NCBI RefSeq assembly: GCF_000960975.1
Contig: NZ_CP010803.1
Coordinates: 1,278,001 to 1,342,000, forward strand
Direction: 5' to 3'
DNA: 64,000 nucleotides
Source: Martelella endophytica
Lineage (GTDB): Bacteria; Pseudomonadota; Alphaproteobacteria; Rhizobiales; Rhizobiaceae
Below the pieces are notes generated by a model that saw nothing but the letters and a program-made list of their open reading frames with translations, did not search any database and was not told the DNA's origin. Positions 50,819-59,357 of this stretch are shown here, piece after piece (positions within the stretch are counted from its first letter, which is position 1; every line of letters starts with the position of its first letter). The position numbers and the translations under genes were made by a program.

Positions 50819-50879
50819 GGGGTCCGCTGCACGACCTGATGGTCATCAAAAAAATTGCATCAGACCCCTTTTCTCCTCT
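50819..50879 (+). terminator. Terminator-like stem after copy 1
   Basis: GGGGTC (50819-50824) pairs with GACCCC (50863-50868), extendable to about 12 positions with two mismatches, followed by TTTTCTCCTCTT. Confidence 0.6.
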
Positions 50880-50890
50880 TGTTAATCATC

Positions 50891-50906
50891 TGATTAAACC
50901 TATATC
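50891..50906 (+). promoter_or_regulatory. Duplicated promoter motif before copy 2
   Basis: TGATTAAACCTATATC matches TGATTAAACTTATATC at 50509-50524 (one difference in 16). It contains the AT-rich -10-like core. It lies 150 bases before copy 2, against 45 before copy 1. Confidence 0.5.
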
Positions 50907-51056
50907 TGTCTTACCAGAGCAAAGAGCGCTCCGACCCATTCACGAGCCGGCACCCGAAGCTCTGAGGATTGAAATCGCGCATGATTGGCATGACTGTCCC
51001 TTCCTCCCGGGACGACGGCCAGATGCGCAGTTTATTTCTCTGAAGGAGAGAGTGTC

Positions 51057-51287
51057 ATGAACAAGATTTTTGCATCCGCAGCCCTCGTAACCGTCCTGGC
51101 CGCCCCTGCCGCATTTGCGATCCAGCCGTCTGCCATTCCGGATACCGGCAAGCTCACCAATGCGCCCGTTGGCTCCGCGGTCGAAATCCGCGCCAAGGAC
51201 CAGTTCGGTAACGAATACCAGAACATTTTCCAGGTGAAGGAAGACGGCTCGCTGAAGCTCGTCGACCAGGTTCGCCAGAGCGACTAA
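51057..51287 (+). CDS. Small secreted protein, copy 2 of three
   Basis: A 76-residue precursor with a signal peptide of 21 residues almost identical to copy 1 (two nucleotide differences in the 63-base signal region). Differences from copy 1 cluster in the last 15 residues (SLKLVDQVRQSD against SLEFVHQLPESN). AAGGAGAG precedes the start. It lies 77 bases upstream of copy 3, with no terminator between, so 2 and 3 may share a transcript. Confidence 0.8.
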   Translation: MNKIFASAALVTVLAAPAAFAIQPSAIPDTGKLTNAPVGSAVEIRAKDQFGNEYQNIFQVKEDGSLKLVDQVRQSD

Positions 51288-51364
51288 TCGCGAAATCATA
51301 ACAGATCATGGGACGGGGCCGTTCGCGGCCTCCGATCCCGAATGACATCAAAGGAAGAAACACC

Positions 51365-51598
51365 ATGAAGAAGATTCTTGCATCCGCAGCCCTGCTGTCC
51401 GTCCTCGCCGCCCCGGCCGCCTTTGCCCTGCAGCCGACCGCTGTTCCGGACACCGGCAAGCTGACCAAGTCGCCGGCCGGCAGCACCGTGCAGATCCGCG
51501 CGAATGATCAGTTCGGCACCGAATACAACAACTATTACGTTGTGCAGCAGGACGGTACGCTGAAGCTGGTAGACCAGGTTCGCCAGAGCGACGACTGA
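51365..51598 (+). CDS. Small secreted protein, copy 3 of three
   Basis: A 77-residue precursor, more diverged from copies 1 and 2 but clearly related: signal peptide to residue 21 (KKILASAALLSVLAAPAAFA), then PDTGKLTKSPAGSTVQIRAN and the shared C-terminus KLVDQVRQSDD. ATG 51365 has AAGGAAG upstream. A strong terminator follows. Confidence 0.8.
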   Translation: MKKILASAALLSVLAAPAAFALQPTAVPDTGKLTKSPAGSTVQIRANDQFGTEYNNYYVVQQDGTLKLVDQVRQSDD

Positions 51599-51625
51599 AC
51601 TGCGTTCCCTCGGGACAGTCGAAAG

Positions 51626-51661
51626 AAGGGCGACCGCCAAGGCGGTCGCCCTTAATTTTTG
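51626..51661. terminator. Bidirectional terminator between the small proteins and the tyrosine kinase
   Basis: A perfect 13-bp stem (AAGGGCGACCGCC at 51626-51638 with GGCGGTCGCCCTT at 51641-51653, 2-base loop) followed by AATTTTTG on the plus strand; on the minus strand the tail is CTTCTTTC. It serves the copy-3 gene and probably the convergent kinase gene. Confidence 0.85.
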
Positions 51662-51691
51662 TCCGGATTTCCGGAAGGCCTGAACGACGAG

Positions 51692-53800
51692 CTATTTGCT
51701 CAGATAATACTTGTCATCGTAATGGGCGGCATAGCCATACCCGTAGCCATAGCTGTAGCCGTAGCGCTTGAAGCCATTGGGGTCGATCTGGTTGAGCACG
51801 ACGCCGCCGATGACCTTGTCCTCGAACAGCCGGATCGCTTCTTCAACCTGCTGCTGATGGGTCGAATCCCACTTCACCACGAACAGCACCATGTCGACGA
51901 ACTGGCTGACGACGCGGGCATCGGGCACGATCAAGGCGGGCGGCGTGTCGATGACGATGACATCGTAGCGTGCGCGAGCCTCGTCAAGCAGGGTGCGCAT
52001 TCGCTCCGACGAAAGCACGTCGGCCGCGTTGGCTTCGGACTTCTCGCCGAACAGGACATCGAGGCCGTGTTCCTCGCTGTGCCAGACCGCCTCTTCCAGC
52101 GCTACGCGCCCGGTGAGCACCGATATCACGCCGGCGAGGGTCTTCGGACGCGAGAAATACTGATCGAGCGAAAGGCGACGGAGGTCGCCCTCGATCAGCA
52201 GCACCTTCTTGCCCATGCCGACGAAATTGAGCGCCAGCGCCGCGCCGGTCGTCGTCTTGCCCTCGCCGGGGATGGCCGAGGTGGTGACGAGCACCTGCGG
52301 CGGCTTGTCGATATTGCCGAGCAGGACGGAGGTTCTGAGATTGCGGACGGATTCGGTGACCGGCGACGTCGGATTGTCGCGAATGAAGGTCAGCACGTCG
52401 CGGCGCCCCTTGCCGGCTATCAGCGGGATCTGTCCGAGCACCGGCAGTCCGGTGGCCTCTTCGATCTCCTGCGATGAACGGAAGGTCTTGTGGCGCATCT
52501 CCATCAGCAGAACCAGGCCGCTGCCGGCGCCGAAGCCGAGCATGGCGGAAAGCAGCACGATCAGCTTCTTGTTCGGCTTGGCCGGAAAGACCGGCTGCAC
52601 CGAATAGGAAATGATCCGGCTGTCGGCCTGCTGAATGCCCTGCTGGGCGGAAGTTTCCTTCAGCCGCGCCAGGAAATATTCGTAAAGCGTGCGGTTGGCC
52701 TCGGCTTCGCGGGTCAGCTGTTCAAGCTCGACGGAGGCGTCGCTTTCGGTCTTGATGCGCGTTTCAAGCGCCTGTTCCGAGGTTTCGAGCACATTCAGCT
52801 GTTCCTGGCTGCGCTGCACCGTGCTGCGGGCGTCGGTAAGGATGGTCTGGAACCGCGTTTCGAACTGCGCAGCCGCCGCCGGATCGCGCGGGGCGCGGCG
52901 GGCGAGGTCGGAAAGGAGGGCATCGCCTGCGGCCTCGGCCCTGCCGTCATAGCCCTCGGCCGAAGCGAGCCTCTCCAGGAGGGCGGTTGATTCCGCGAGG
53001 TTCCGCTTGTTTTCCGCAACCCTGTCGCGGACCGACTTCAACTGGCGCTCGAGCCCGGTCAGGACCTCGGGCGAGATCATCGGCGTTTCGGTCTTGAAGT
53101 TCTTGACCGCGTTTTCGGAGTTCTCGAGGCTGATTTTCAGCTCGCTGACCTGATCGGTGAGCCAGTTGATCGCCTGCACTGTCGCATCGCGCTTCACATC
53201 GATCTGGCTCTGCACATATTGCTTGGCAATCGTATCGGCGATCTCGGCTGCCTTTGCGGCATCCTCGGACAGCACCGTGATCCTGAAGGCGGTGGTATTG
53301 GGTACGACGGAAACACTGTAGGCGTTCAGGAGCGAATCGACGACGCGGTCGTGTGTTGCCGCGTCAGAGGGCACTGGCGCATCCGACTGCGGTCGGGCTC
53401 CGATAGAGCCCAGTATCGCGGCCTTCATCCTCGAAATGAGGCTGACCTCGCGAAGAGAGGAGTTGAACTCAGGGTCGGCTGTCAGGTCGAGGGTATCGAC
53501 GACGTTGCCGGCGAGGATGCGCGAGCGCATCACCTGGATCTCGGTCTGGATGACGGTGTCATCGCTTGTCAGCTGGCTGATCACGCTCGGCAGGTCGATC
53601 ACCTGCTCGGCCTGACTGTTCAGCATGACCACGGAAGACGCGCTGTAGATCGGTTTCGTGACGAAGAACGCGTAGTAGAAGCCGACAGCCGCGAAACACA
53701 AGGTCACGGCAAGGATGATGAATTTTCCCCGCCAGAACAGCGAGAACAGCTTCCCGAGGTCGATTTCGTCATTTTCGATGTATTCTTGACGGTCTCTCAT
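51692..53800 (-). CDS. Wzc-type polysaccharide co-polymerase with BY-kinase domain
   Basis: A 702-residue protein controlling exopolysaccharide chain length. The N-terminal Wzz domain has a transmembrane helix (about residues 28-50), a long coiled-coil periplasmic part (about residues 170-400) and a second helix (about 425-445). The cytoplasmic tyrosine kinase has Walker A TSAIPGEGKTTT, A' VLLIEGDLRR and B VIVIDTPP. The C-terminus is a tyrosine-rich tail (YGYSYGYGYGY, then HYDDKYY) for autophosphorylation. No glycosyltransferases, flippase, polymerase or phosphatase lie nearby, so it is an orphan here. Confidence 0.94.
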   Translation of the reverse strand: MRDRQEYIENDEIDLGKLFSLFWRGKFIILAVTLCFAAVGFYYAFFVTKPIYSASSVVMLNSQAEQVIDLPSVISQLTSDDTVIQTEIQVMRSRILAGNVVDTLDLTADPEFNSSLREVSLISRMKAAILGSIGARPQSDAPVPSDAATHDRVVDSLLNAYSVSVVPNTTAFRITVLSEDAAKAAEIADTIAKQYVQSQIDVKRDATVQAINWLTDQVSELKISLENSENAVKNFKTETPMISPEVLTGLERQLKSVRDRVAENKRNLAESTALLERLASAEGYDGRAEAAGDALLSDLARRAPRDPAAAAQFETRFQTILTDARSTVQRSQEQLNVLETSEQALETRIKTESDASVELEQLTREAEANRTLYEYFLARLKETSAQQGIQQADSRIISYSVQPVFPAKPNKKLIVLLSAMLGFGAGSGLVLLMEMRHKTFRSSQEIEEATGLPVLGQIPLIAGKGRRDVLTFIRDNPTSPVTESVRNLRTSVLLGNIDKPPQVLVTTSAIPGEGKTTTGAALALNFVGMGKKVLLIEGDLRRLSLDQYFSRPKTLAGVISVLTGRVALEEAVWHSEEHGLDVLFGEKSEANAADVLSSERMRTLLDEARARYDVIVIDTPPALIVPDARVVSQFVDMVLFVVKWDSTHQQQVEEAIRLFEDKVIGGVVLNQIDPNGFKRYGYSYGYGYGYAAHYDDKYYLSK

Positions 53801-54067
53801 CTCACCCAGATTCTAAAATTGAAGTAAGTCGCTGAAAATAAATTAAAAAATCACAACCGCCCTGACGCACGCCGTTTCGCAATTCGCGTTGCCAATCGCC
53901 TCCTCCGTCCGTTGTGTTGGCAACATAGCGGAACAGAGACGCGGAGGCATCAGATTTATCGAGAATAATTCAGAAAATTAGCAGATTCCGAATTTCAGGG
54001 GGAAGCGCGTTCCGGCCACTAGGGGCCGAGGGCGAGCCCCAAAGGCCCTTGTCGCATTGTGTGCAGA
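53801..54067. promoter_or_regulatory. Intergenic region upstream of the tyrosine kinase
   Basis: An AT-rich stretch (53810-53850 and 53950-53990) upstream of the kinase gene is its likely promoter zone. A GGCAACATAGCG and CGTTGCC pairing is seen near 53890-53930. No gene or known RNA was recognised. Confidence 0.3.
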
Positions 54068-54109
54068 CAAAAGAAAACGCCCACCGGGGGAGGAGGATCC
54101 GGTGGGCGT
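54068..54109 (-). terminator. Rho-independent terminator of the DUF1127 gene
   Basis: On the minus strand an 11-bp stem (ACGCCCACCGG with CCGGTGGGCGT, 54077-54109) is followed by TTTTCTTTTG. It lies about 120 bases after the DUF1127 stop; a second perfect hairpin, GATCCGGG/CCCGGATC (54201-54220), lies closer. Confidence 0.8.
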
Positions 54110-54231
54110 CATCGGTTCGGCCGGCGACTGGGAGGAGGAGTATCGCTGGCCGAGATCGGAGGCGCCGGGAGGAGGAGAGCGCAACTCCGATATTCATGTT
54201 GATCCGGGCAAACCCGGATCAGAAATCTTTG

Positions 54232-54375
54232 TTAGAACGAGGCCTTGCGGGCGACGCGACGGATGTCCTGACGGTCGATGCCGAGGTCATGCAGTTCGCG
54301 GTTGCTCATGCGGCCAAGTTCGGTAACCGTTTCGCGGTACTTGAGCCAGTTGCTGAAGGAACGGGTCATGCTCAT
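54232..54375 (-). CDS. DUF1127 micro-protein
   Basis: A 47-residue Arg-rich protein (calculated pI clearly basic). Its C-terminal half, RELHDLGIDRQDIRRVARKA, is the DUF1127 signature; the N-terminal part is SFSNWLKYRETVTELGRM. Small DUF1127 proteins in rhizobia influence phosphate, carbon and RNA metabolism. CAGGAGAC lies upstream of ATG 54375. Transcript ends at the terminator at 54068-54109. Confidence 0.88.
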   Translation of the reverse strand: MSMTRSFSNWLKYRETVTELGRMSNRELHDLGIDRQDIRRVARKASF

Positions 54376-54531
54376 TGTCCGGTCTCCTGTGTTGGTCATT
54401 GCTTCGCTCTTGTTGACCTACATATACGCGGACGATCCGGAGTGAGGCAGTGGGGCAAGAGCAATGCCCCTATGCAAAAAACGCAGAGCTCGAAAATCCG
54501 GCCGCTCAGAAAATGAGCATAGCCGTGCACC

Positions 54532-55182
54532 TCATCCGTTCTGCTTCAGCCAGCCGATGACGGCTTCGGTGGCGCGGCGGGCGTGGGCATTCAGCCCTTC
54601 CTCGGAGGTATCGAAACCGAAAACCTCTGCAAGCGTAAAACGGTTGGACACCGGGAAATAGCAGAGCGAGGCGATCAGCAGATAGACATCGACGGGCCGC
54701 GCCTCGCGCAGGAAAACCCCGTCACGGCGACCGCGTTCGAGAACGTCGGCGAGTTTGACCAGCAGTTTGGACTGGATTTCGCGGCGGTCGCCAATGCTGC
54801 CGACCGAGGACCCCTTCCTCAGGTTCTCGGTGTTGAGCATGGTGATGAACCAGGGCCGGGTGCGGAAATGAGTCATGGTGAACATCACCAGTGCCGCCAC
54901 CGCGTCTTCCGGCGTCAGTTCGTCGAGGTGAAGTTTTTCCTCGCCGGCGCGGATCTGCACATAGGCTTCGCGCAGCGCGGCCTTGTAGAGCTCGTCCTTG
55001 TCGCCGAAATAATCGTAGAGCAGCGGCTTCGACAGGCCGGCTTCGGCGGCGATGCGGTCGACGCGGGCGCCGTCGTAGCCGACGGAGGAGAACTCGTCGA
55101 GCGCCGCCTGCAGGATCGCCGCGCGCGAAGCCTCCGCATCGCGCGTGCCCCGTTTCGTCTTTACCGCTGTCCGCCTTGCCAC
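54532..55182 (-). CDS. TetR-family regulator of the TctCBA/DUF993 cluster (inferred)
   Basis: A 216-residue repressor with an N-terminal helix-turn-helix (ILQAALDEFSSVGYDGARVDRIAAEAGLSKP..LYDYF region, about residues 23-65) and an all-helical ligand domain. It begins 12 bases after the TctA stop, on the same strand, so it is the last gene of the transporter operon. A shared palindrome at two promoters of the cluster is its candidate operator; that link is inferred. Confidence 0.88.
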   Translation of the reverse strand: MARRTAVKTKRGTRDAEASRAAILQAALDEFSSVGYDGARVDRIAAEAGLSKPLLYDYFGDKDELYKAALREAYVQIRAGEEKLHLDELTPEDAVAALVMFTMTHFRTRPWFITMLNTENLRKGSSVGSIGDRREIQSKLLVKLADVLERGRRDGVFLREARPVDVYLLIASLCYFPVSNRFTLAEVFGFDTSEEGLNAHARRATEAVIGWLKQNG

Positions 55183-55194
55183 GCCGATCTCTCC

Positions 55195-56733
55195 TTAATT
55201 CGCACTCATATCTTCCCCGTTAGCATCGCCACGCCGCCGTTTGAAGCTTGCAAACCGGCGAACGGCCGGAATCGAGAACAGGATGGTGAGTGTGATCAGC
55301 ACCGCGAAGCCGGCGGAAACCGGCCTTGTGAAGAAGGCGGTGATGTCGCCATTGGAGAGGATCAGCCCGCGCCGGAGGCTCTTGTCGAGCAGGCTGCCGA
55401 GGATGATGCCGAGCACCAGCGGCGCCATCGGGTAGTTGAGACGCCTGAGGACATAGCCGCCGACACCGAAGGCGAACATCACCCAGATATCGAAGATCCG
55501 CTGGGAGAGCGCATAGGGGCCGATGACGCAGAGCGTGAACACCATCGGCATCAGGATCGTGCGCGGCACCTGCAGCACCTTGACGAAAAGCGGCGTCAGC
55601 GCCATGCCGAACAGACCCATGGCGATGGTCGCGAAGATCAGCATGACGGCGATGAGATAGATCATGTCCGGCTGGTCGAACATGATCATCGGGCCGGGGC
55701 GGACGCCATGCAGGAACAGCGCCGCAATCAGCACCGCAGCCGAAGCCGAACCCGGCACGCCGAGCGTCAGCGTCGGGATCAGCGAGCCGGGAACGACGGC
55801 GGAATTGCCGGTCTCGGCCGCGATCAGCCCTTCCTGGCTGCCCTTGCCGAACTCTTCACGCTCCTTCGAGTGGCGCTTGGCGGCGGCATAGGATCCCCAG
55901 GCGCCGATATCCTCGCCGACACCCGGAATGATGCCGACCAGCGTGCCGATGATGCCGGATTCGAGCACAGTGCGCTTGTAGCGCCAGACGCTCCCGAAAA
56001 GCTCCTTCAACGGCGCGGGCACCGATTTTGCCCTGGCCATCTCCGCGGCCGGAAGCGTCATCGCGAACAGCACCTCGGCAAAACCGAAAGCGCCGACCAT
56101 GGCCGGGATCAGCTCGATACCGCCATTCATCTGCTGGACGCCGAAATTGAAGCGGACGAAGGAGTGAATGCCTTCCGAGCCGATCATCGCCACTGACAGG
56201 CCGATCAGTCCGGCCATATAGCCCTTCAGCGGTTCGCCGGAATGGGTGAGCTGACCGGAAATGATGATGCCGAACAGCGCCAGCCAGAAGAATTCGTAGG
56301 AGCCGAAGCCGAATGCGGCTTCCGCCAGCGGCGGCGCGATCATCACCAGCATGGCGATGCCGACCAGCGTGCCGAGCATGGAACCGAGGGTGGCGATCGC
56401 CATGGCGAGGCTACCCTTGCCCTTGCGCACCAGCGGGAAGCCGTCGAGCGCGGTGGCGGCACTCGCCGGCGTGCCGGGAATATTGAGCAGGATGGCGCTG
56501 CGCGAGCCGCCATAGATTGCCCCGACATACATGCAGATCAGCACCATGATCGCGGTGTTGCGGTCAAGCGAATAGGTCAGCGTCGTCAGAAGCGCGACGC
56601 CCATCGTCGCCGTCAGGCCGGGCAGCGCGCCGACGAAGATGCCGAGCAGCGTCGCCCAGGCGACGTTGAACAGCATCATCGGCGTTGTAAGTTCGGCAAA
56701 GGCGCTTGAGAGCGCGTCGATGACAGGGGTCAT
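55195..56733 (-). CDS. tctA: Tripartite tricarboxylate transporter permease TctA
   Basis: The large permease of a TTT-family importer. The 512-residue protein has about 11-12 helices and the TctA motifs GALPGLTATMGVALL, GAIYGGSRSAILLNIPGTPAS and IGTLVGIIPGVGEDIGAW. Its start overlaps the tctB stop by four bases (ATGA). It is followed by the TetR gene. Confidence 0.95.
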   Translation of the reverse strand: MTPVIDALSSAFAELTTPMMLFNVAWATLLGIFVGALPGLTATMGVALLTTLTYSLDRNTAIMVLICMYVGAIYGGSRSAILLNIPGTPASAATALDGFPLVRKGKGSLAMAIATLGSMLGTLVGIAMLVMIAPPLAEAAFGFGSYEFFWLALFGIIISGQLTHSGEPLKGYMAGLIGLSVAMIGSEGIHSFVRFNFGVQQMNGGIELIPAMVGAFGFAEVLFAMTLPAAEMARAKSVPAPLKELFGSVWRYKRTVLESGIIGTLVGIIPGVGEDIGAWGSYAAAKRHSKEREEFGKGSQEGLIAAETGNSAVVPGSLIPTLTLGVPGSASAAVLIAALFLHGVRPGPMIMFDQPDMIYLIAVMLIFATIAMGLFGMALTPLFVKVLQVPRTILMPMVFTLCVIGPYALSQRIFDIWVMFAFGVGGYVLRRLNYPMAPLVLGIILGSLLDKSLRRGLILSNGDITAFFTRPVSAGFAVLITLTILFSIPAVRRFASFKRRRGDANGEDMSAN

Positions 56734-57230
56734 GGCAGGCGCACCAGAAACAGATCTTCAAAAAGGTATGACACCGCGCCGCCGAAGAGGATCGCAATCA
56801 CCAGCGCGCGAACGATGGTGATGATCATGGCGCGTCGCGGCATGCCGGGCGAGAGCTCGAAGACGAGCATGAAGGTGGCGACGAAGAGGCTGCTGGCCAC
56901 CCAGAAATGGATGCGACCGACAAGCACAATGGCATAGAGCGCACAAAGCGCGATCAGGCCGGAAAGCCGCAAAAGCTCCTCGCGGGTCACTAAGCCGCTT
57001 GCCCGGCGCTCGTCTTCACCATCGCGGCTGCGCAGGATGCCGACAAGCTGAAGGCTCGCGACGATGGTCATGGCGATGCCGAGCACGATCGGCAGCAGGC
57101 CCGGGAAGCTTGCCGGCGGGATATGACGCACTTCCAGCCGGTCCATGGTGTAACCGCCAATAAGCTGCGCGATCCCGACAGCCAGCAGGATGGTCGCGAC
57201 GGCAATGTCGACGGAGCGGATTTTCAGCAT
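56730..57230 (-). CDS. tctB: Tripartite tricarboxylate transporter small permease TctB
   Basis: The small four-helix subunit, 166 residues. Helices lie at about residues 9-27, 42-64, 84-100 and 136-157. The start is ATG 57230 behind CGGAGG; the frame continues to 57365 through the mosaic repeat without support. It overlaps tctA. Confidence 0.9.
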   Translation of the reverse strand: MLKIRSVDIAVATILLAVGIAQLIGGYTMDRLEVRHIPPASFPGLLPIVLGIAMTIVASLQLVGILRSRDGEDERRASGLVTREELLRLSGLIALCALYAIVLVGRIHFWVASSLFVATFMLVFELSPGMPRRAMIITIVRALVIAILFGGAVSYLFEDLFLVRLP

Positions 57231-57330
57231 GAAGCCTCCGAGGAAATTGGATGAGACGGCAGCGAAGCCGCCCCGGTTTTGTGGTGCTGGAAGACGGCCT
57301 CGACGTCTTCCGCAGGCCCCTCCACCAGAG

Positions 57331-57353
57331 ATCTCCCCCTCAAGGGGGGAGAT
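57331..57353. repeat. 23-bp mosaic-repeat palindrome between tctC and tctB
   Basis: Identical over all 23 bases to 41101-41123, again just downstream of a binding-protein gene (22 bases past the tctC stop on the minus strand) and before the permease genes. It may stabilise the receptor message. Confidence 0.7.
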
Positions 57354-57375
57354 CGAGTGGAGCAAGCGGCCGACG

Positions 57376-58389
57376 TTACTCCGGGCAGGTGAGACCGACT
57401 TCCGACGGGTCCTTCACCGCTTCGCCACGGGCCTTCATGGCGCAGGCCTCGTTGGTGGCCACCGGAATGGCGCGGGCGCGAGCCTCGTCGCCATAGCTCG
57501 GCGCGAAGCTTGCGCCGCGCTGATTGGCATAGTGCTTGAGCTCTTCCGAGTTCATCACCTTGTCGGCCCAGATCTGGTCGACCGTGTCGTAGACTTCCTG
57601 CGGCGCGCCCTTCGGGATGAAGACGCCGAAGTAATCCGGTGCGACATCGAGATCGAGCCATTCGGTGACCGGCGGGATCGGGTCAATGCCTTCGATCTCG
57701 AGCGGCGTGTCGGAAAGCACGGCGAGCGGACGCAGGCGTCCGGCCTTGATCATTTCCGTCTGCTCGACGGCAAGCTGCGTGGTCATGTCGACTTCGCCGG
57801 AAGCGGCCGCGATGACGGCCGGATTGCCGCCGTCATAGGCGACCATGCGCGCGGTCATGTTGCCGCCTGCGGCATCGTTGAGCGTGGCATAGGCGGTACC
57901 GCCCGACGAGGTAACGCCGGCGGTGCCGACCGTGACGTCGCCGGTCTTCATGGCTTCCAGCAATTCGCCGAAATCCTTGTAGGGGGCGTCGGCGTTGACC
58001 GATATCAGCGGCGCGTTGGCGACGTGCAGATAGATCCGGTAATCGTCGATGTTGGAGTCTTCGAGCAGGCCGGAAACCGCATAGGTGGCGTTGTTGGCGA
58101 TCGCGTTCGCGGTCCAGGTGTAGCCGTCATGCGGGGCGTCCATCGCCGCCTTGGTGCCGATCGAGCCGGATGCGCCGGGCTGGTTGACGACGACCACCTC
58201 GGTGCCGAGCGCCTCGGCCAGGATCGGGGCCACGACACGGGTCACCTGGTCGGTGGAGCCGCCAGCGGACCACGGCACGATGATGTTGATCGGCCGGTCT
58301 GGCTGCCAGGTTTCGGCAGAAGCCGCGCCGGCGGCGAATACAGCAAAAAGCGCCGCGGAAGCGGCCAGTTTCGTGAATGTCATAGTCAT
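57376..58389 (-). CDS. tctC: Tripartite tricarboxylate transporter substrate-binding protein TctC
   Basis: The 337-residue periplasmic receptor, Sec signal ending GAASA|ETW. The mature N-terminus PDRPINIIVPWSAGGSTDQ and VVVVNQPGASGSIG are the TctC/Bug-type signature. ATG 58389 has GGAGGA five bases upstream. Ligand unknown: Bug proteins bind carboxylates and other small molecules. Context suggests an acid or sugar derivative handled by the adjacent Gfo/Idh, DUF993 and isomerase proteins. Confidence 0.93.
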   Translation of the reverse strand: MTMTFTKLAASAALFAVFAAGAASAETWQPDRPINIIVPWSAGGSTDQVTRVVAPILAEALGTEVVVVNQPGASGSIGTKAAMDAPHDGYTWTANAIANNATYAVSGLLEDSNIDDYRIYLHVANAPLISVNADAPYKDFGELLEAMKTGDVTVGTAGVTSSGGTAYATLNDAAGGNMTARMVAYDGGNPAVIAAASGEVDMTTQLAVEQTEMIKAGRLRPLAVLSDTPLEIEGIDPIPPVTEWLDLDVAPDYFGVFIPKGAPQEVYDTVDQIWADKVMNSEELKHYANQRGASFAPSYGDEARARAIPVATNEACAMKARGEAVKDPSEVGLTCPE

Positions 58390-58403
58390 GTCTCCTCCCT
58401 TGA

Positions 58404-58417
58404 CTACTAGCTGGTAG
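58404..58417. promoter_or_regulatory. Candidate operator at the tctC promoter
   Basis: CTACTAGCTGGTAG is a near-perfect palindrome (6 of 7 positions) and matches CTACCAGTTAGTAA at 61687-61700 when reverse-complemented; the match extends outward as GTnACCTACCAG. A TTGACA -35 lies at 58444-58439 on the minus strand, so the site covers the -10 region. Confidence 0.65.
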
Positions 58418-58525
58418 GTTACGGTCACATGACGACCTGTCAAGTCACCGCAAGCGCAGTGTCCGGCCCGATGCTCCTCCCGTGGAGCCCGTATGGGCCG
58501 CCTGCCTGCGCGGCAGGCAATGTGG

Positions 58526-59353
58526 TCAGCAGCAGGTGGCGGCGCGTTCGATGATGATTTCCATCACCTCGTCGGCATCGCGCTTCCACCAGTTCCCCGC
58601 CGAAAAGATCTCCACCTCGTTCAGTCCCGAAAAGCCCTCAGCCTCCACGGCGGCGCGAAGGCCCGGAATGTCGATGACGCCATCGCCCATCATGCCGCGG
58701 TCGTTCAGCATGTCGGTGGTCGGCACCAGCCAATCGCAGAGATGGAAGGCATAAAGCCGCTCCTTGCCGGCACGGGCGATTTCGGCCTTCACCGCCGGAT
58801 CCCACCAGATGTGGTAGACGTCGGCGGCAACGCCGATGCCGTCACCAAGTCGGTCGCAGATATCAAGTGCCTGCGCCAACGTGTTCACCGCCGCACGGTC
58901 GGCCGCATACATCGGATGCAGCGGCTCGATAGCGATCTTCACGCCGACGGTGAGGGCATATTCAAGCGTCTTCGCCAGGCCGTCCTCGATCATGGCACGG
59001 GCGCCGTCGATATCGCGGCTCCCCTTCGGAAGGCCACCGACCACCATGACGAGGCATGCCGCCCCGATGGTCGCGGCCTCATCGACGGCAAGGCGATTGT
59101 CGGCGAGCACGGCATCGGTCAGCGCGCCCTCCTCCGTGAACCAGCCGCCACGGCAAAGTCCGGAGACGGCAAGGCCCGCATCGCGGATCTGGCGGGCGGC
59201 CTTCTCGGCACCAAGCGCCTGCAACTGGTCACGCCATGGCGACAGACCGCCAAAGCCATGGCGGGCACAGCCTTCGATCGCCTGATCGAGCTTCCACTGT
59301 GCCCGCGTGGTGGCGGTGTTGAGAGACAGCCTTTCGGGTGTGATCACAGCCAT
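58526..59353 (-). CDS. Sugar phosphate isomerase/epimerase fold protein
   Basis: A 275-residue TIM barrel of the xylose isomerase-like AP2Ec family. Visible ligands include Glu in IAIEPLHP, Asp/His in VAADVYHIWWD and AFHLCDW, and Glu in NEVEIFS near the C-terminus. Such proteins act as isomerases, epimerases or, on 3-keto sugars, eliminases. It follows DUF993 by four bases. It is the last gene of its own transcript; the TctC promoter lies beyond. Confidence 0.88.
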   Translation of the reverse strand: MAVITPERLSLNTATTRAQWKLDQAIEGCARHGFGGLSPWRDQLQALGAEKAARQIRDAGLAVSGLCRGGWFTEEGALTDAVLADNRLAVDEAATIGAACLVMVVGGLPKGSRDIDGARAMIEDGLAKTLEYALTVGVKIAIEPLHPMYAADRAAVNTLAQALDICDRLGDGIGVAADVYHIWWDPAVKAEIARAGKERLYAFHLCDWLVPTTDMLNDRGMMGDGVIDIPGLRAAVEAEGFSGLNEVEIFSAGNWWKRDADEVMEIIIERAATCC

Positions 59354-59357
59354 GCCA

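Noticed and set aside
53580..53800. Possible pseudogene at the kinase N-terminus.
   Set aside because: The frame is intact and the Wzz domain is complete.
54583..56196. A 537-codon plus-strand open frame opposite the TetR and TctA genes.
   Set aside because: Spans two real genes on the opposite strand and has a shadow composition.
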